NCBI GenBank assembly: GCA_017979445.1
Contig: CM030708.1
Span: forward strand, 29,173,613-29,237,612
Source: Akebia trifoliata
Taxonomy: Eukaryota; Streptophyta; Magnoliopsida; Ranunculales; Lardizabalaceae
Length of the DNA: 64,000 nt
Reading direction: 5' to 3'
Position numbers and translations under genes: made by a program. Under the pieces are notes generated by a model. The model ran no database searches. It was not told the origin of the DNA and saw only the letters and a program-made list of their open reading frames with translations. This document shows positions 32,850-47,908 of this stretch, piece after piece. Positions within the stretch are counted from its first letter, which is position 1; every line of letters starts with the position of its first letter.

Positions 32850-33110
32850 TTAAAAATGGCAAACAGGATGGGAAGCTCTAGGAATCTGGTTGATGCGAAT
32901 TCTAAGATGGTTATTAACTGTATAAATGAAGCCTACAAGACTCGTTCGCAGGTGAGAAACCTTATCCAAGGCATTAGAGATGTTGCATCTAATTTCTTCT
33001 GTCCATGTATTTAGAGAAACTAATAGATTAGCTGATAAGCTTGCTAACATCTTTGAAAATGATAAAGTTAGAGAGGTGGGAAGCGGAGAGCTTGATGAAA
33101 GCTTCCATAG
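32850..33110 (+). pseudogene. RNase H-like (RVT_3) fragment, copy B
   Basis: Two overlapping frames read MANRMGSSRNLVDANSKMVI-NCINEA, then QVRNLIQGIRDVASNF and, after a shift near 33000, VFRETNRLADKLANIF. This is the C-terminal half of a plant RNase H-like domain, with the conserved FRE-NR-AD-LAN helix. No transposon ends or reverse transcriptase are attached. It is duplicated at 27340-27600 and, in minimal form, at 25510-25545. Confidence 0.6.
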
Positions 33111-33424
33111 AATCCTCAAGAAATGCCTTGGACCTATTTTATGTCTTAGAAAATATCATCCTTGCTTGTTACCTTACCTTACCTTTGTTTTCCAGCGAAG
33201 AGGGGATGTTATTAACATTTTAATCCTTCTTAGAAGCATGAGCTGCTCTTGATTTTCAACTTGCATAATAGAGTTAAATAAAACTTAGTAGGAAAGTAGG
33301 ATACAACTTCTGACATTGTTGGACACAAATTAAACAAATAAATAGTGACATATAGGAATCAGAATACAACAACAAAAGGAGTTGATGTGGAGGATTTTGC
33401 TACACATGCAACATAAATAAGAAA

Positions 33425-33660
33425 TGAAGGATTTATCGGTTTAAATAGGTTGCTTAAGGCGTTAGATTGCGTCCATTGTTTTGCTGAATTTCCCTCTAAG
33501 ATGATCTCTTTGGTGCAACAGGACATCCAGTGCTCGACTTTCAAGATTCAACAGTTAGATTGTTTTCCCACTAATTATGTACTAGGATTCGATGAGTGTA
33601 TAATGGATTCGAGTCTTAACTTGCCGTTTGGTTGTGAAGAGAATTGAAAGACACAAAAGA
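33425..33660. repeat. Segment equivalent to the LINE-interrupted site
   Basis: Runs continuously from AAGGATTTATC to TTGAAAGACACA and corresponds to the two sides of the LINE at 27885-28985. It contains an open plus-strand frame (33450-33647) of unknown nature. Confidence 0.6.
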
Positions 33661-33809
33661 GTTCAGTTGATTTGTTAGAAGAGGAGCAAATCTGAATGTG
33701 TTTTTGAATGGTTTGTGTTAATCATGAACCACTATTAACCAAGGTGACGGTTGGACATCAAGCCCAACTATTGACCAATGCTAGCAGTTATACATAAAGG
33801 AAAAGTGCT

Positions 33810-34375
33810 TAATAATCCTTGATGCTAACTTTTCTTTTAATTTAGTCTTTGACTTTTGCGGGTTATCAAAATAGTTCATTTAATAAATCCCTCTTCTCAA
33901 AGCAGTCCTTGAAGTGAACTTCATTCTAAACATTTCTCACCATTGAAATGTCGATATTACCCTAACCATTCAAATTCACCATTTTATATATAAAAAAATT
34001 GGATTTTTGGCATCTTAGTCGAGTTTTGGAGAATCCATTCCAATGAAAAGGAAGAAGTCATTCTCAAGGGGTTTTTTTTCAAGCATTTTGAATATGTATG
34101 TAAAAAACTAGGATTTTTCAACTATTTTGCTTGCTTTTCAGATGGAAATTGATGAAGGATGGTTCTTTTGGTTTGAAATCATTTGCACAAGTCATTATGT
34201 CAAGTTTTACGTCTATCTTTCCAAGTATTTTAATTGGAAAAACTATATATATATAAAATTGAAATTAGGTGGGTTTTACAAGTGTCAAGGTTAACAATTT
34301 TAAAAAAAATTGCTGTCGAGATTAACAATTTTTTAATTATTGTCAACCTCACCAATAATTTTTAAAATACTTGTT
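33810..34375. repeat. Dispersed repeat, also at about 37945-38620
   Basis: Shared landmarks: TTGGATTTTTGGCATCT / TTAGATTTTTGGCATCT, ATGTATGTAAAAAACTAGG, TTGAAATCATTTGCACAAGT / TTGAAATCATTTAAACAAGT, and TATTTTAGTCAAATG-like ends. Non-coding. Clear inverted ends were not identified. Confidence 0.6.
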
Positions 34376-34410
34376 GACTAGAACCTATGGATGGGTAAAT
34401 TGGTGCTTCA

Positions 34411-35211
34411 ATAACTGTAGATTACCTCATAAGCTCATGTGAGTTTCCACCAGAAAAAACTCTCTCGATCAAAGAAGATCCATTTGTCCTCCACAGAGGA
34501 ACCAGACTCAGTCCAAACTTTCTTCCCAAAACCATGGACTCACTAAAACCCAGATTACACAGTTCGTTTGCAAGCGTCCACAGTTATTCTTAATTGATTT
34601 TCTTCATAATTTGGGTATTTCAGGCCCGAGCCTTGCCAAAGCACTCACTCAAAACTCCTAACTGGAAGCATGAAGAACCAAATCATACCTGCTTTAAAGA
34701 AGAGCTTTATTGATACCAACGACAATGTCACTGCCGCCTTTAAGCGATCAACTTGGATCCTCCAATACAATTTTTAAATAGTGGAAACCAATCTCGCATA
34801 TTGCGAGATCATGTTGTGCCGGATTGTAACATTTCAAAAATGTTCATATCCCAGCCTAGATCACTGATGATGAAAATTGATCAATTTACGGGAAACGTCG
34901 AGGTGGTTAAGGAAATGGGATTCGATTCATCATGCCCAATGTTTGTTCATGCGGTTCGGGTTATGAATGGGATGAGTAAGTCCAATTGGGAAGGAAAATT
35001 CACGATTTTTCGGGGCTTGGGTTGGTCTGAAGATGAGATTCTTTCAATGTTCAAGAGGCAACCATTCTGTTTTTTGAAAATGGCTGAGTAGGATTTCTTG
35101 GATAAGTTTGTCATGAAGTACCATGAAACAATCCCACAAGTGGTTAAAGCACACAAAGGTGGGATTGAATTTGCAAGGTTTGGAGAGGTGGGTATGATTG
35201 ACATGTTGTAG
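34411..35211 (+). pseudogene. Heavily decayed mTERF pseudogene
   Basis: Recognisable blocks in order: ITVDYLISSCEFPPE, then LTKTQITQF, LGISGPSLAKAL, MKNQIIPAL, then a 112-residue open stretch (RILRDHVVPDCNISKMFISQ to QPFCFLKMAE). The end is KYHETIPQVVKAHKGGIEFA to the stop at 35209-35211. The start codon region is lost. An in-frame deletion joins QPFCFL directly to KMAE, removing about 66 residues present at 23292-24497. AAG has become TAG at 35089-35091. Several frameshifts lie in the first half. Confidence 0.85.
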
Positions 35212-35907
35212 AAAGGTCAAGGAAATATGGTTTTCTTCTATGATCATTTGATAGTCTCAGTCAGGATGATTGAGAAGAAAGTTGGTTCTCTAGGTGTTTG
35301 TTTTTTTCTTCTTCAATGGGTTGTAATTTTCAATTAGAAAGAAAAAGAGTACAAAAATGTGCAATAATGTGACTTCTTCAATGGTTCTTGTTTGATATAT
35401 CTTTGGTAATATAATTCATGGACATTCTTACTTTCACGTAGTTGTTTTTGCTGCTTTAAGAATTATATACAATGGATGTTGGGATAAAGGAAATGTCGTG
35501 AGGGATGAAAAAAAGAGGAGGCCAAGGTACTTCGTAAGAAATCTATCTAACAATATTGAAGTATTTTGTGATAATTCTCGCCTTATCATCGAAAGATTAC
35601 AAAACTCTTTTGATCATTGGATTTTAAAATGGAATTAGGAAATTGGAAGCAGGAATGATGGTTTCACGTCTAAGTATCTTATCCTTTAATAAGTACAAAA
35701 ATGCTTCCATGGCCAAAGAACAAAGATACCAATATAGGAAAATGGCTTTGGACTGAACCATTAATTTGAATTGAAAATCTGGGAGTGATATTGCATTCCT
35801 TCACTCACCATAAGTATGTTTCTTAATAGAAATAAGGCCCTTCAGGCTTCAAACAGCCAAATTCAAGAACCCCATCCTTCCATTCCAACTCTATTATGAA
35901 GAAACAA
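35212..35907. other. 3-prime flank and intergenic DNA
   Basis: The first 150 bases still resemble the 3-prime flank of the rightward mTERF genes (GGTTTTCTTCTATGATCATT, GGGTTGTAATTTT). After that nothing is recognised. The mTERF array ends here. Confidence 0.5.
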
Positions 35908-36109
35908 TTATCAAAGGGAGTGTTCAGAGGCCCTAAAGAGAACCAAACATTGTTTAAAGTATGGGTTAGAAGTTTCAGAATGGATTGATTTTTGGTGAGG
36001 ATGATAATTGACGATTCAAGATTCTTTAACTTGTAAACTGGGTCTGAAACTTCTAACCCATATTTGAAAAATGTTTGGCTTTCTTTAGGGTCTCCAAACA
36101 CTTCCCATA
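35908..36109. mobile_element. MITE related to family G
   Basis: Outer arms TTATCAAAGGGAGTGTTCAG and CCAAACACTTCCCATAA are inverted, as are CCCTAAAGAGAACCAAACA and TGTTTGGCTTTCTTTAGGG. The inner hairpin GGGTTAGAAGTTTCAGAA / CTGAAACTTCTAACCC shares its sequence with the interiors of the elements at 30159 and 54440. About 202 bp. Confidence 0.7.
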
Positions 36110-36480
36110 ATCAAAATAATGCTAAAAAACATAATAAATAAATAATATAAAAAAACAAAATAAATTGCTGAATCTAGCATTTTATTATGCATTATTAATT
36201 TTTATTACAATCTCATGGAGGAATTCACTAAAAGAGAAATCCCACAAAAGAGACACATTGATTTATCCCCAATGAGGATAAGCAAATCCCTGAAAAAACA
36301 TAAACAAAATAGAACTTCTCTTCTCTCCAATCCTTTCTTTTCTGCTCTAAAGAACCTTTTTAAAGGAATATGAGGAAAGAAAAACAGTAGAGAGAGGGAG
36401 CTTAAATATAATAGAAGAAGAAAATAGAGTTATGAAAGACAAATTGAATGTTTCCATCTAATTAAGTTGTCTTCCCTTCT

Positions 36481-37562
36481 TCATTTCTTGTGGCTGTTGT
36501 CACCCACTCCAAGTGTGTTCTTCATAGTGTCCACAGCACCTTGGGCCATGTTCATCACTTGCTCTCCAGTCTATGCCCCCCATCAAAAATAATAAAAAAT
36601 AAAAAATCATTAGTAACACGATCGATCATACAAAATACATTTCTTCATGGGTCCCAATTATAAGAACTTTATGTTAACCGTCGGATGCCATTCCACTACA
36701 TCACAAAACTTATACTAGAAGAGTGGGGCATTGAACTCCATACCGTAATCCAATCCGTTTATAATAAATTAATTTAAAAAAAAAATTATTTTTACTTATA
36801 AAAATATCATCGATCAATGATCAAGCAAAAAAGTTTATACTAAAACACAACATAATTTTCTTTATAACTCTTAAGAAAGAAACATGTTTGTAGAAGATGT
36901 TAACGTTACCATATGACTTAGATATCCTATAATTAGTCCAAAGATGTTAACGTTAAGAAATTATTCTATATTAATTATTTTTTTTTAAATGTAAAAGATG
37001 AAAATATTAACATCCCAATATCATTTTTTATGCTAAAAATTAAAATAAAATTATATTTTTAAGTATTTTATAGAAGAAAAAAAATGATATTGGAGGGTGC
37101 AGATATTCTTTTGTTTGAACCGGTTTGGTAGGATTTGATTCGCCGAGTCAATTAGACCATTTCGTTCCACACTCGGTCTATAGTGAACCAATCATTAGAT
37201 GCAGTGGCCCACACATTATGCATCCACACCATTCATTTCATGGGCCCACAAAATTTCCAAAAATAGTGGGGAGAACCTGTTGGAGGAACCCGGCTGCCTG
37301 CTCCTTCCCTTCTTGGCCTGATTCTTTTGCAGATTGGGCTGCTTCACAGGTCTTGTCATGGGCCGATTTTGCTGTATCTTGGGCTGATTGGATCCATTCG
37401 TCAGTCTTGGCCTGCCATACGGTAAAATGTAATAAATTTTTAGGGTAAAACAGGAATATAAAAAAAATTAAAAGAATGTTAAAAGAAGAATATTTGTTTC
37501 AGCCTTACTTGGGCATGGCCACGAGATTCACCAGCCTTGAATGATTGCTGAGCATTTGACAT
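36481..37562 (-). CDS. KIN/LEA-type small stress protein, three exons
   Basis: Exons 37562-37509, 37411-37277 and 36570-36481, all with GT/AG junctions and whole codons at each boundary, encode 92 residues. Exon 1 gives MSNAQQSFKAGESRGHAQ, exon 2 begins AKTDEWIQSAQDTAKS, exon 3 begins TGEQVMNMAQGAVDTMKN and the protein ends GVGDNSHKK. The composition (Ala, Gln, Lys, Glu, Ser, almost no hydrophobic core, K/A/Q heptad-like spacing) matches the small KIN1/KIN2-like LEA family. That family is intrinsically disordered and accumulates in cytosol and nucleus under cold, drought or ABA. Introns are 97 and 706 nt. The promoter carries a TATA box and an ABRE palindrome. Family recognition is by composition and motif; the exact orthologue is uncertain. 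Confidence 0.85.
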
Positions 37563-37653
37563 CTTTTTCTCGAGAAATTACAACTGAGGGATTCTTTTCT
37601 TTTCTTTTTCTTGGTTGGAGTTGGAGTTGTGTATTTTATTGGGTTAGTGTTGG

Positions 37654-37699
37654 GGGGTATATATAGTTTTGTGGGTTCAATATGTAAGTGACACGTGTC
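37654..37699 (-). promoter_or_regulatory. LEA promoter: TATA box and ABRE palindrome
   Basis: On the minus strand CTATATATACCCC (37666-37654) lies about 90-100 bases upstream of the ATG at 37562, a normal TATA position. GACACGTGTC at 37690-37699 is a perfect palindrome containing the ACGTG core bound by ABF/AREB bZIP factors. A second ACGTG-like core (CACGTT) follows at 37699-37704. This agrees with an ABA/drought-induced LEA gene. Confidence 0.7.
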
Positions 37700-38384
37700 A
37701 CGTTGAATCTGAGATTGTCAATTTTTGAGAATATGAGAGCGATTCTTATTGCCTTTGACGTGGTATTGGAAGAGTTTGCCCGTTGATAAGGCTTAAGAGA
37801 CTCCTTTTTCCATCAATTGGGGGTTTCGTTTTTAAGGGGATAGTAGGGCTATTAATGGATCGGAGGATCCAATCACTTTGGGTCTGGATCATGGATCATG
37901 ACTTGGACCTGATCTGATAAGCTAATGAAATGGTTCTGGATCATAACTAGTCCCTGAGTTTTGGGCCGTCTCTTGATAGTCTAGTTCGTAAACTTTTCTT
38001 TTATTAACAGTCCCTGGACCTTATCTACCACATTTCTCATGATTGAATGCCTTAATCATCGAACTCATCGTTTTCACAAAAAATAAATTAGATTTTTGGC
38101 ATCTCAATCAAGTTTCAGAGATTTCATTCTATCAGAAAAGATTTAAGAAGGAAAAAATAGTCATTTTCAAGACTTTGTTTAAATATTTTGAAGATGTATG
38201 TAAAAAACTAGGTTTTATTCACTTTTTTTCTTAGTTTTTGGATAAAAATCGACCAAGAAAGATTCTTTTGAATTGAAATCATTTAAACAAGTCATTATCT
38301 CAAGTTTTAGTCAATCTTTTCGTGTATTTTAGTCAAATGAAACTCAAAATTTTAAAATGGGTGGGTTTTGCCAATGTCAAATTC
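37700..38384. other. Intergenic with dispersed repeat
   Basis: From about 37945 this is the second copy of the repeat at 33810-34375. The stretch 37840-37945 has GGATC-rich low-complexity sequence. No gene. Confidence 0.5.
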
Positions 38385-38510
38385 ACAAGTGGTGAGTTTG
38401 ACAATAAAAATGGTGAACTTGATACTAAATAAAAAAACGTCGAGTTCAACAATAAATAAAAAGTGGTGAACTCGACAATAAATAAAAAAGCAGTGAATTT
38501 GCCAATAATG
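38385..38510. repeat. Short minisatellite, unit about 30 bp
   Basis: About four imperfect units of the form AGTGGTGAACTCGACAATAA followed by ATAAAAA lie in tandem. It sits at the edge of the dispersed repeat; the other copy of that repeat (about 34300-34370) has only a rudimentary version. Confidence 0.65.
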
Positions 38511-40151
38511 AGGACCATTAAGAAATTAAAAGTTTACTAAAAGTCATATCAAGTTATCATGCAAAATGTAGGGATTATTTAAAAATAAATCTCTCCACCA
38601 AGGTCCTTTACATAATTTTTCCTTTTTTTTTTATAACAAGAGTCCTATCTTAACAACCATCTAAATCAATTATGCTCTGATCTCCCAATGAGAAGAAACG
38701 TAAATTATATCATTTATGTTTTTTACTTATATGATATTTTCATATATATTTTATATATCAAATCAAATTTGACTCAAGTCCGATCCAAGTTAATGTCATA
38801 GGAATTGAATTTGAATCATAAGAACTAGATCAAACAAAAATTGATTTCACAAGTATTTTATTCTAATTCTCATAAGATCAGTTTGTGATTGATCAAATAA
38901 TATTTGGCATGATTGACATGTGGGATATGTATTGTGACTAATGTAAGAGATTTTTTTTTCTTTTCAAAATGATTATTAAGTGTGAGAAACCCTAATTTGT
39001 TATACAATAAAAACACTAGAATAGATATTGAAGGAAGAAAATAAAATCATAAAATGAGCATTATAGGAAAATATAAAATTAATATCCTAACAATCATAGG
39101 AAGAGTCACCAAACCAACCAGAACAAAAACTCTTGGGAATTAGTAGAAATAAAAATGATAGAGAAAGAAGATATGTTATAAAAAATTCATAGTTTTATCA
39201 TTTTTATTATTTTGTTTGGGACAAGACTCGAACTCAAGACCTCTTGAGTTTTTAGTTGAGTAGAGATTTACTTATTTGGTAAAACCTAAAGTTTAAGAGT
39301 ATTTTTTTTTTTTTTCCTTTTGTGTGTAAATTGAAAGTCAAAGATTCATTTGCTTTCTCGTTTATAAGAGTTGTAAAGATTTTTCCAAATTTTAATTCTA
39401 CGTCAGATAAATACAAGAGTGGTGTTCACCTAATAAAGGATTCCGTTCTCTCACTTGCTTGGATGTGAATGAGTAAGAGGGAGCGCCTCGCGTACACATA
39501 AGGGCCCAAGGCACCATGGGACTACAATCTATTTTTTGGATTTAGAATTTTTGTTTCAAGAACATAGAATATTTCCAATAATATATTCCTCTCCATTGAA
39601 GACTCGAAGTCAAAATGAGAATCAAAGACAAAGAAACATTGATTTGTAGGTAGTTCTTCCCATTACAATTATGGCAAATAAATTCTACTAATTCACTCTT
39701 TTTTCAATGTGTTGGTTGATGAAGACAGTGCAATTTGAGAGGAGAGAATGATGAATTTAGTCCCATATTGGATACTTAATGCCCTGTCTCTCTCTTTATA
39801 AACTTCTGGGCCCTTCCACTCATGGCCAATTGATTTTGAGTTGGACCCCCAAAATTTATCATGGTATTAGAGTGGGCTTTTTTCTTCTCCACGTCGTCAC
39901 CCAATTCTTATTTCTACATACTTTGACCCAGTCCAACCTAGGCTCAAATCTCAATAGTATCAAGAAACTTGCTCATTTACACAACCAAAAACATAAATAC
40001 TTTTAGTTTACAGCAATAAAAGATGAGGAAGGACTAGGGCCTCCTTCGAAAAAAGGAGAAGTCTTGAGTTCAAGTCCTCGGTATATGTTGTTGGTGGAGT
40101 ATTACATGTATCCCCCTCGTAAAAAAAATTGATAAAGATATAGAAACAGGT
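38511..40151. other. Intergenic, no gene recognised
   Basis: AT-rich. Around 40045-40090 there is a tRNA-B-box-like string (GAGTTCAAGTCC) that could belong to a SINE, but no A box or A tail pairs with it. Bases from about 40152 rightward are the former C-terminal coding sequence of the beta-amylase gene. Confidence 0.4.
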
Positions 40152-40216
40152 CTATAATTCAGCAGCCTCTTGCACCAAGGGTTGAGTAACATGCACAAAG
40201 TGCTCGGTCTTGTGCT

Positions 40217-44014
<3,798 letters not shown>

Positions 44015-44037
44015 TTACGAAGATCGAGGTTTTGATT

Positions 44038-44104
44038 TTCTTCTTCTTCTTCTTCTTCTGGTTATTTATTTATATTATGAACGTGAGGAGGAGGAGGAGG
44101 AGGA
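44038..44104. repeat. (TTC)n and (GGA)n microsatellites in beta-amylase leader
   Basis: TTC repeats at 44038-44059 and GGA/GAG repeats at 44084-44104 lie 30-100 bases upstream of the ATG at 44008, on the transcribed leader of the gene or at its start site. Confidence 0.8.
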
Positions 44105-44112
44105 GTTGCTGT

Positions 44113-44335
44113 TATTTATACTAATCTCTAATATCATGATATAATCGTATTGGTTAAGATTACTAAATAAAATATTTAATTAACTATTATCAATATTAAG
44201 TGTTTCGTAATCCTGACACGTGTCAAGCTTATCTGTTGGGTGTTGCAATCAACGGCTTACAATTGTTTTGATCGTATAGGAGTCTCTGTCTGGCTGGCAC
44301 GTTGGTAGTGGATGATGTTCATTGGAGATCACGTG
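44113..44335 (-). promoter_or_regulatory. Beta-amylase promoter: TATA box and two G-boxes
   Basis: TATAAATA on the minus strand at 44120-44113 lies about 105 bases upstream of the ATG. GACACGTGTC at 44215-44224 and CACGTG at 44330-44335 are G-box/ABRE cores. BAM1 in Arabidopsis is known to respond to osmotic stress and ABA, which these elements would explain. Confidence 0.65.
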
Positions 44336-46304
44336 CTCGTTGTTGTGATTATCAGATTTGTCGTGTTTATGTAAGGTTGCTCAATTGTATAAGTAAGAGA
44401 GTCGTTCTAAACTGACTTTCTTTGAGACTGTTCTGACATGATAATGTAAAGAGAATCATTGATTTATTTCCTCGAGATACAATATAAAATATGTATATAT
44501 ATGATTTCCTATACACTGGCAAGGAAGGAAGGAAGGAAGAAAGGAAGCCCGTTCAGCATTTCCTTATTTTGATGAGATATGATATGACACGTCTGTCTGC
44601 TGCTGAGATGACTGTTGGAGTAGTAGTGTTTGATACGTGGAGAAGTAATCAAAGGGTGATTAGATGATCTGTGATTGTGACGGAGATGTGGATTGTAAGG
44701 CAAGCAAGTAGGCTAAGTGTCGTATAAGAGAGATCTTTCTAGTGTGATTGGGGAGTTTCTAGGATCATGGTGTTATGTTGGTGGGGTCACCCTTTCATTG
44801 AAGGTTTGCCACTTTAGCTTTGATGTATCATTCATTTGATAATAAATAAAAGAGAGAGGGGAATCAAGGGTTAATCATTAAAAATTGAATTTTTCCAAGA
44901 GTCATGCTCGAGTAAAATTGAAATGTACATTCTGACATTCTGATGGGGTGGTGTACACATACTAATAAAAATTTTCATCGAGATACAACTTAAAAGCATG
45001 TATGGTTATATGTGCACCACCACATTAGAATGTGCAATCGATGTACATTTTAATGTTACTTCAGTATTTTTCTTTTGCGAAAAATTGAACAAGTGATGGG
45101 TATCATTAGGGGTGTCAATTGAATCAACTAATTAATGTTTTAAGATATATTTTTTTTCTTATAGAAAAATTAATTTAAGATTTTACAGAATATCGAATTG
45201 ACCAATTACACAAAGTTGAGCAAGGTAATTTTGTAATTTGGGGATGCCCTATATACCTGGTTGTTTCTATGATTGGATTCAGGATTGACTTTTTTGTGAG
45301 CAAAAAAGATTTTGCACCACTCCAACCTAAAATAGAAGGGGTAGATTCTTGATCTTGACTCAAACCCATCTAGAGAGTTGAGACCTATTCATAATCTATT
45401 AAGTATGCAAATAATGTTGATATTGACAAAGAAGCATATGTCATTCATATGAGGCTTTAATAATATAATTATTGTAAAACTCATGGGTTAATGGATTAAA
45501 AACTTTTGCCGCAAGCAATATTTGACATTATTAACCATTGTTTATTGGAGTGTTTATATTAATCTCATAGATTGTATTAGGGTTTGAAATAAGTGATTAG
45601 AAACTTAAGATTTGGTGTTACATTGGAATTATGCAACAATAATCTCAAGTTCTTTAAAAGGGGTTTGAAGACATAAGTGACTCTAATGTAACCCCAAGTT
45701 TATTACAAACCTTAGAGATATAAGATATAAATATTATTCATGACCGTTCTAGTAGCATTCACAAATATGGGTAATTGGTCTTTTAGATGATTGATAAGGA
45801 TCTAATTCAAGCTTCCATTATTCATAATAAACCAGGCAGAACCATGATTTTGCTCTCGAGGAGGCAACCAAGGGCAAAAAAAAAATTTGTTGGGGGCAAT
45901 CAATAGGAAATATTTTTTGTAGGGGCAACCGATAGAGGAATAATTTTTGTAGAGGCAATAGCGACGAATTTTATTATATGTCACAATACTTCATGTGTCC
46001 ACTTCAAAAATTCTTGGGGGGGCAAGTGCCCTTAATATAAATTAATCTGCCCCTAATAATAGGATGCCAAAAAGCCCAACAACATCACATGAGACAAGTA
46101 TATATTTGCGAGCATCATCTCAAGTGTCCTCTTGAGAAAAATATGGCAACCTAAAATTACGGTCCCATCTTCTAAGAAGAATTTATTATGAAGATATCCA
46201 TGAGACCTTTCGAACAATACCAGTCTACCAAAAACTGACACATTGGAAATTATAACATTTTGAATAATCCAAACAAAACAAAACAAAAATAATCTAACTA
46301 GTTT
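44336..46304. other. Intergenic, with MITE family A copy at 44902-45067
   Basis: The MITE has inverted arms GAGTAAAATTGAAATGTACA and TGTACATTTTAATGTTACTT and an interior ATCGAGATACAACTT. Elsewhere only AT-rich sequence and a GGGGCAAC-rich stretch (45870-46040) are seen. No gene recognised. Confidence 0.5.
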
Positions 46305-46438
46305 CTCAAGGTGGAACGTCATATCACACTTCTTGGTGTGAAAGTGGATAACAAGTGAAAAAGCATCTATAGTTACTATCCACTTTCATGTCAAGAAGTG
46401 TGATATGAGATTCCAGCTTGAAGTCACTTCAGCATTAT
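46305..46438. mobile_element. MITE family A copy
   Basis: Long stem: TCATATCACACTTCTTG against CAAGAAGTGTGATATGA, and GTGAAAGTGGATA against TATCCACTTTCA. The right end GAAGTCACTTCAGCATTAT is complete; the left TIR is clipped (TTTCTCAAGG). Confidence 0.75.
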
Positions 46439-46482
46439 GCTTCGTGGATAGACGTGATTGCTTGTAATAAAGTAACTTTGAC

Positions 46483-46637
46483 GTGCTGGAGTGACCTCGA
46501 GATTGATCTCATTTCTCACTTTCCTAAAGTGGAGGTGCACACATAGCCATAGATGCTTTCATCGAATCTCGATGAAAAGCTTTTATGATTGCATACCTCC
46601 ACGTCAGGAAAGTGAGAAATGAAGTCAGTTCAGCATT
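46483..46637. mobile_element. MITE family A copy, 45 bp from the previous one
   Basis: Left GTGCTGGAGTGACCTCGAGA and right GAAGTCAGTTCAGCATTAT. The stem ATTTCTCACTTTCC pairs with GGAAAGTGAGAAAT, and the central ATCTCGATGAAAAGC is present. Confidence 0.75.
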
Positions 46638-47109
46638 ATTCTAATTTTAAACAATTTAAGGATGATTTGTTCAGTCTCTTTGCCTAAAAATCAAAGAGAT
46701 ACCAAGAGTCTACACTCAACAAAATTACAAATTTACCTGAAATAATAATATTATCATTGCTTGTTAATAAGCATCACCATGACAAGTCAGCCTCTCTTTG
46801 AATTTAAATAATCTCTATATGACATTTGTATAGACAAGATTAGGTTGTTGAAGTTACTTATCAAAACAAAAAAAAACAAAAAAAGATTAGGTTGTAGAAG
46901 TAGATGCATATGGTATGTTGGGTATAGGATGTGACCCAAACCATTAAATATGGATCAAGATGTTGGGTTCCACACTTTATGTAAATTGTTTGTGATCCAT
47001 CAAGATCATTACTATATATATCTGGATTTACATATATGGGTGGTTATGGATATGAATCATGGTCAACATTTAGAAAGTTAGATTTTTGTTTGGATCTACA
47101 TCAATCCGC

Positions 47110-47290
47110 CACTACAAGAAATAAGCCTATAGCGACGGTCAAGACAATTGCTATAGATCAAAATGCCATCGTTATTACATTAGCGAAGACCAAAGTAGCC
47201 GTCACTGCTCATCGTTGAAGGTTTCAACGATGGCCGAAATGCAAAAGGTCATCACTATGGGACTATTCTCCCGGAAAAAATTTCGTGGTG
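47110..47290. mobile_element. CACTA-type terminus or fragment
   Basis: CACTACAAGAAATAAGCCTA followed by TAGCGACGGTCAAGAC, CCATCGTTATTAC and CAACGATGGCC-type subterminal repeats is characteristic of CACTA (En/Spm) transposon ends in plants. No matching inverted end or transposase was found in the window, so this is probably an orphan end. Confidence 0.5.
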
Positions 47291-47908
47291 AAACAAGTTC
47301 CTTTGAGTGGGTCCTTTCTTATAACACAAGCATACGTTAGAATGGGTGGGTCAGTGATACTAGTTGAAGCTTTTGGATCAAAAGTTGTGAGTGTACTTAG
47401 ACAAGATACAAAATTTCAATGTCGATATCGACTTCTTGGAAGAAAAATACACATAGTATGTTCATATATAACTAGGTATAAGGAATTCATTTTTAGGGAA
47501 TATGAATTCATCAATTTTGAGCAAAAATATTTTTCTTTTGAAGATTGCATTGAAGAAAATGTCAAAAAGCGAGTTGGTTTGTACTTTTGAGTTGCGGGAA
47601 ATCATGAGAGAAACATTAGGAGGTGGAAAACCGCTTTGGGTAGAGAAATGAATTCTAGTAAAAATGTCTACTCATACACATAAAAATCGTGTTTTTCAGA
47701 GAATCATTTTCCCACCCATTTACCTTGCTCAATCATATAGAACCCTAGAGAATTATCGATATCATGATGATTAATTCATTTTAAAAGAAATATGCTATAT
47801 CGAGAAATTTTTGCTGAAACTTAAGTGATGGTAAAAAAAAATTGAAAAATTTTAAAAGTACAATCCCAAGCCATTAAACTATTCATATAAACAATTATAT
47901 ATTGAATA

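Noticed and set aside
40040..40130. Possible tRNA gene or SINE (GAGTTCAAGTCC)
   Set aside because: Only a B-box-like string is present; no A box, no cloverleaf and no A tail. A similar string at about 6820 is equally isolated.
47285..47590. 101-codon plus-strand frame near the CACTA-type end
   Set aside because: No similarity to a transposase or other family could be recognised, and it may arise by chance.
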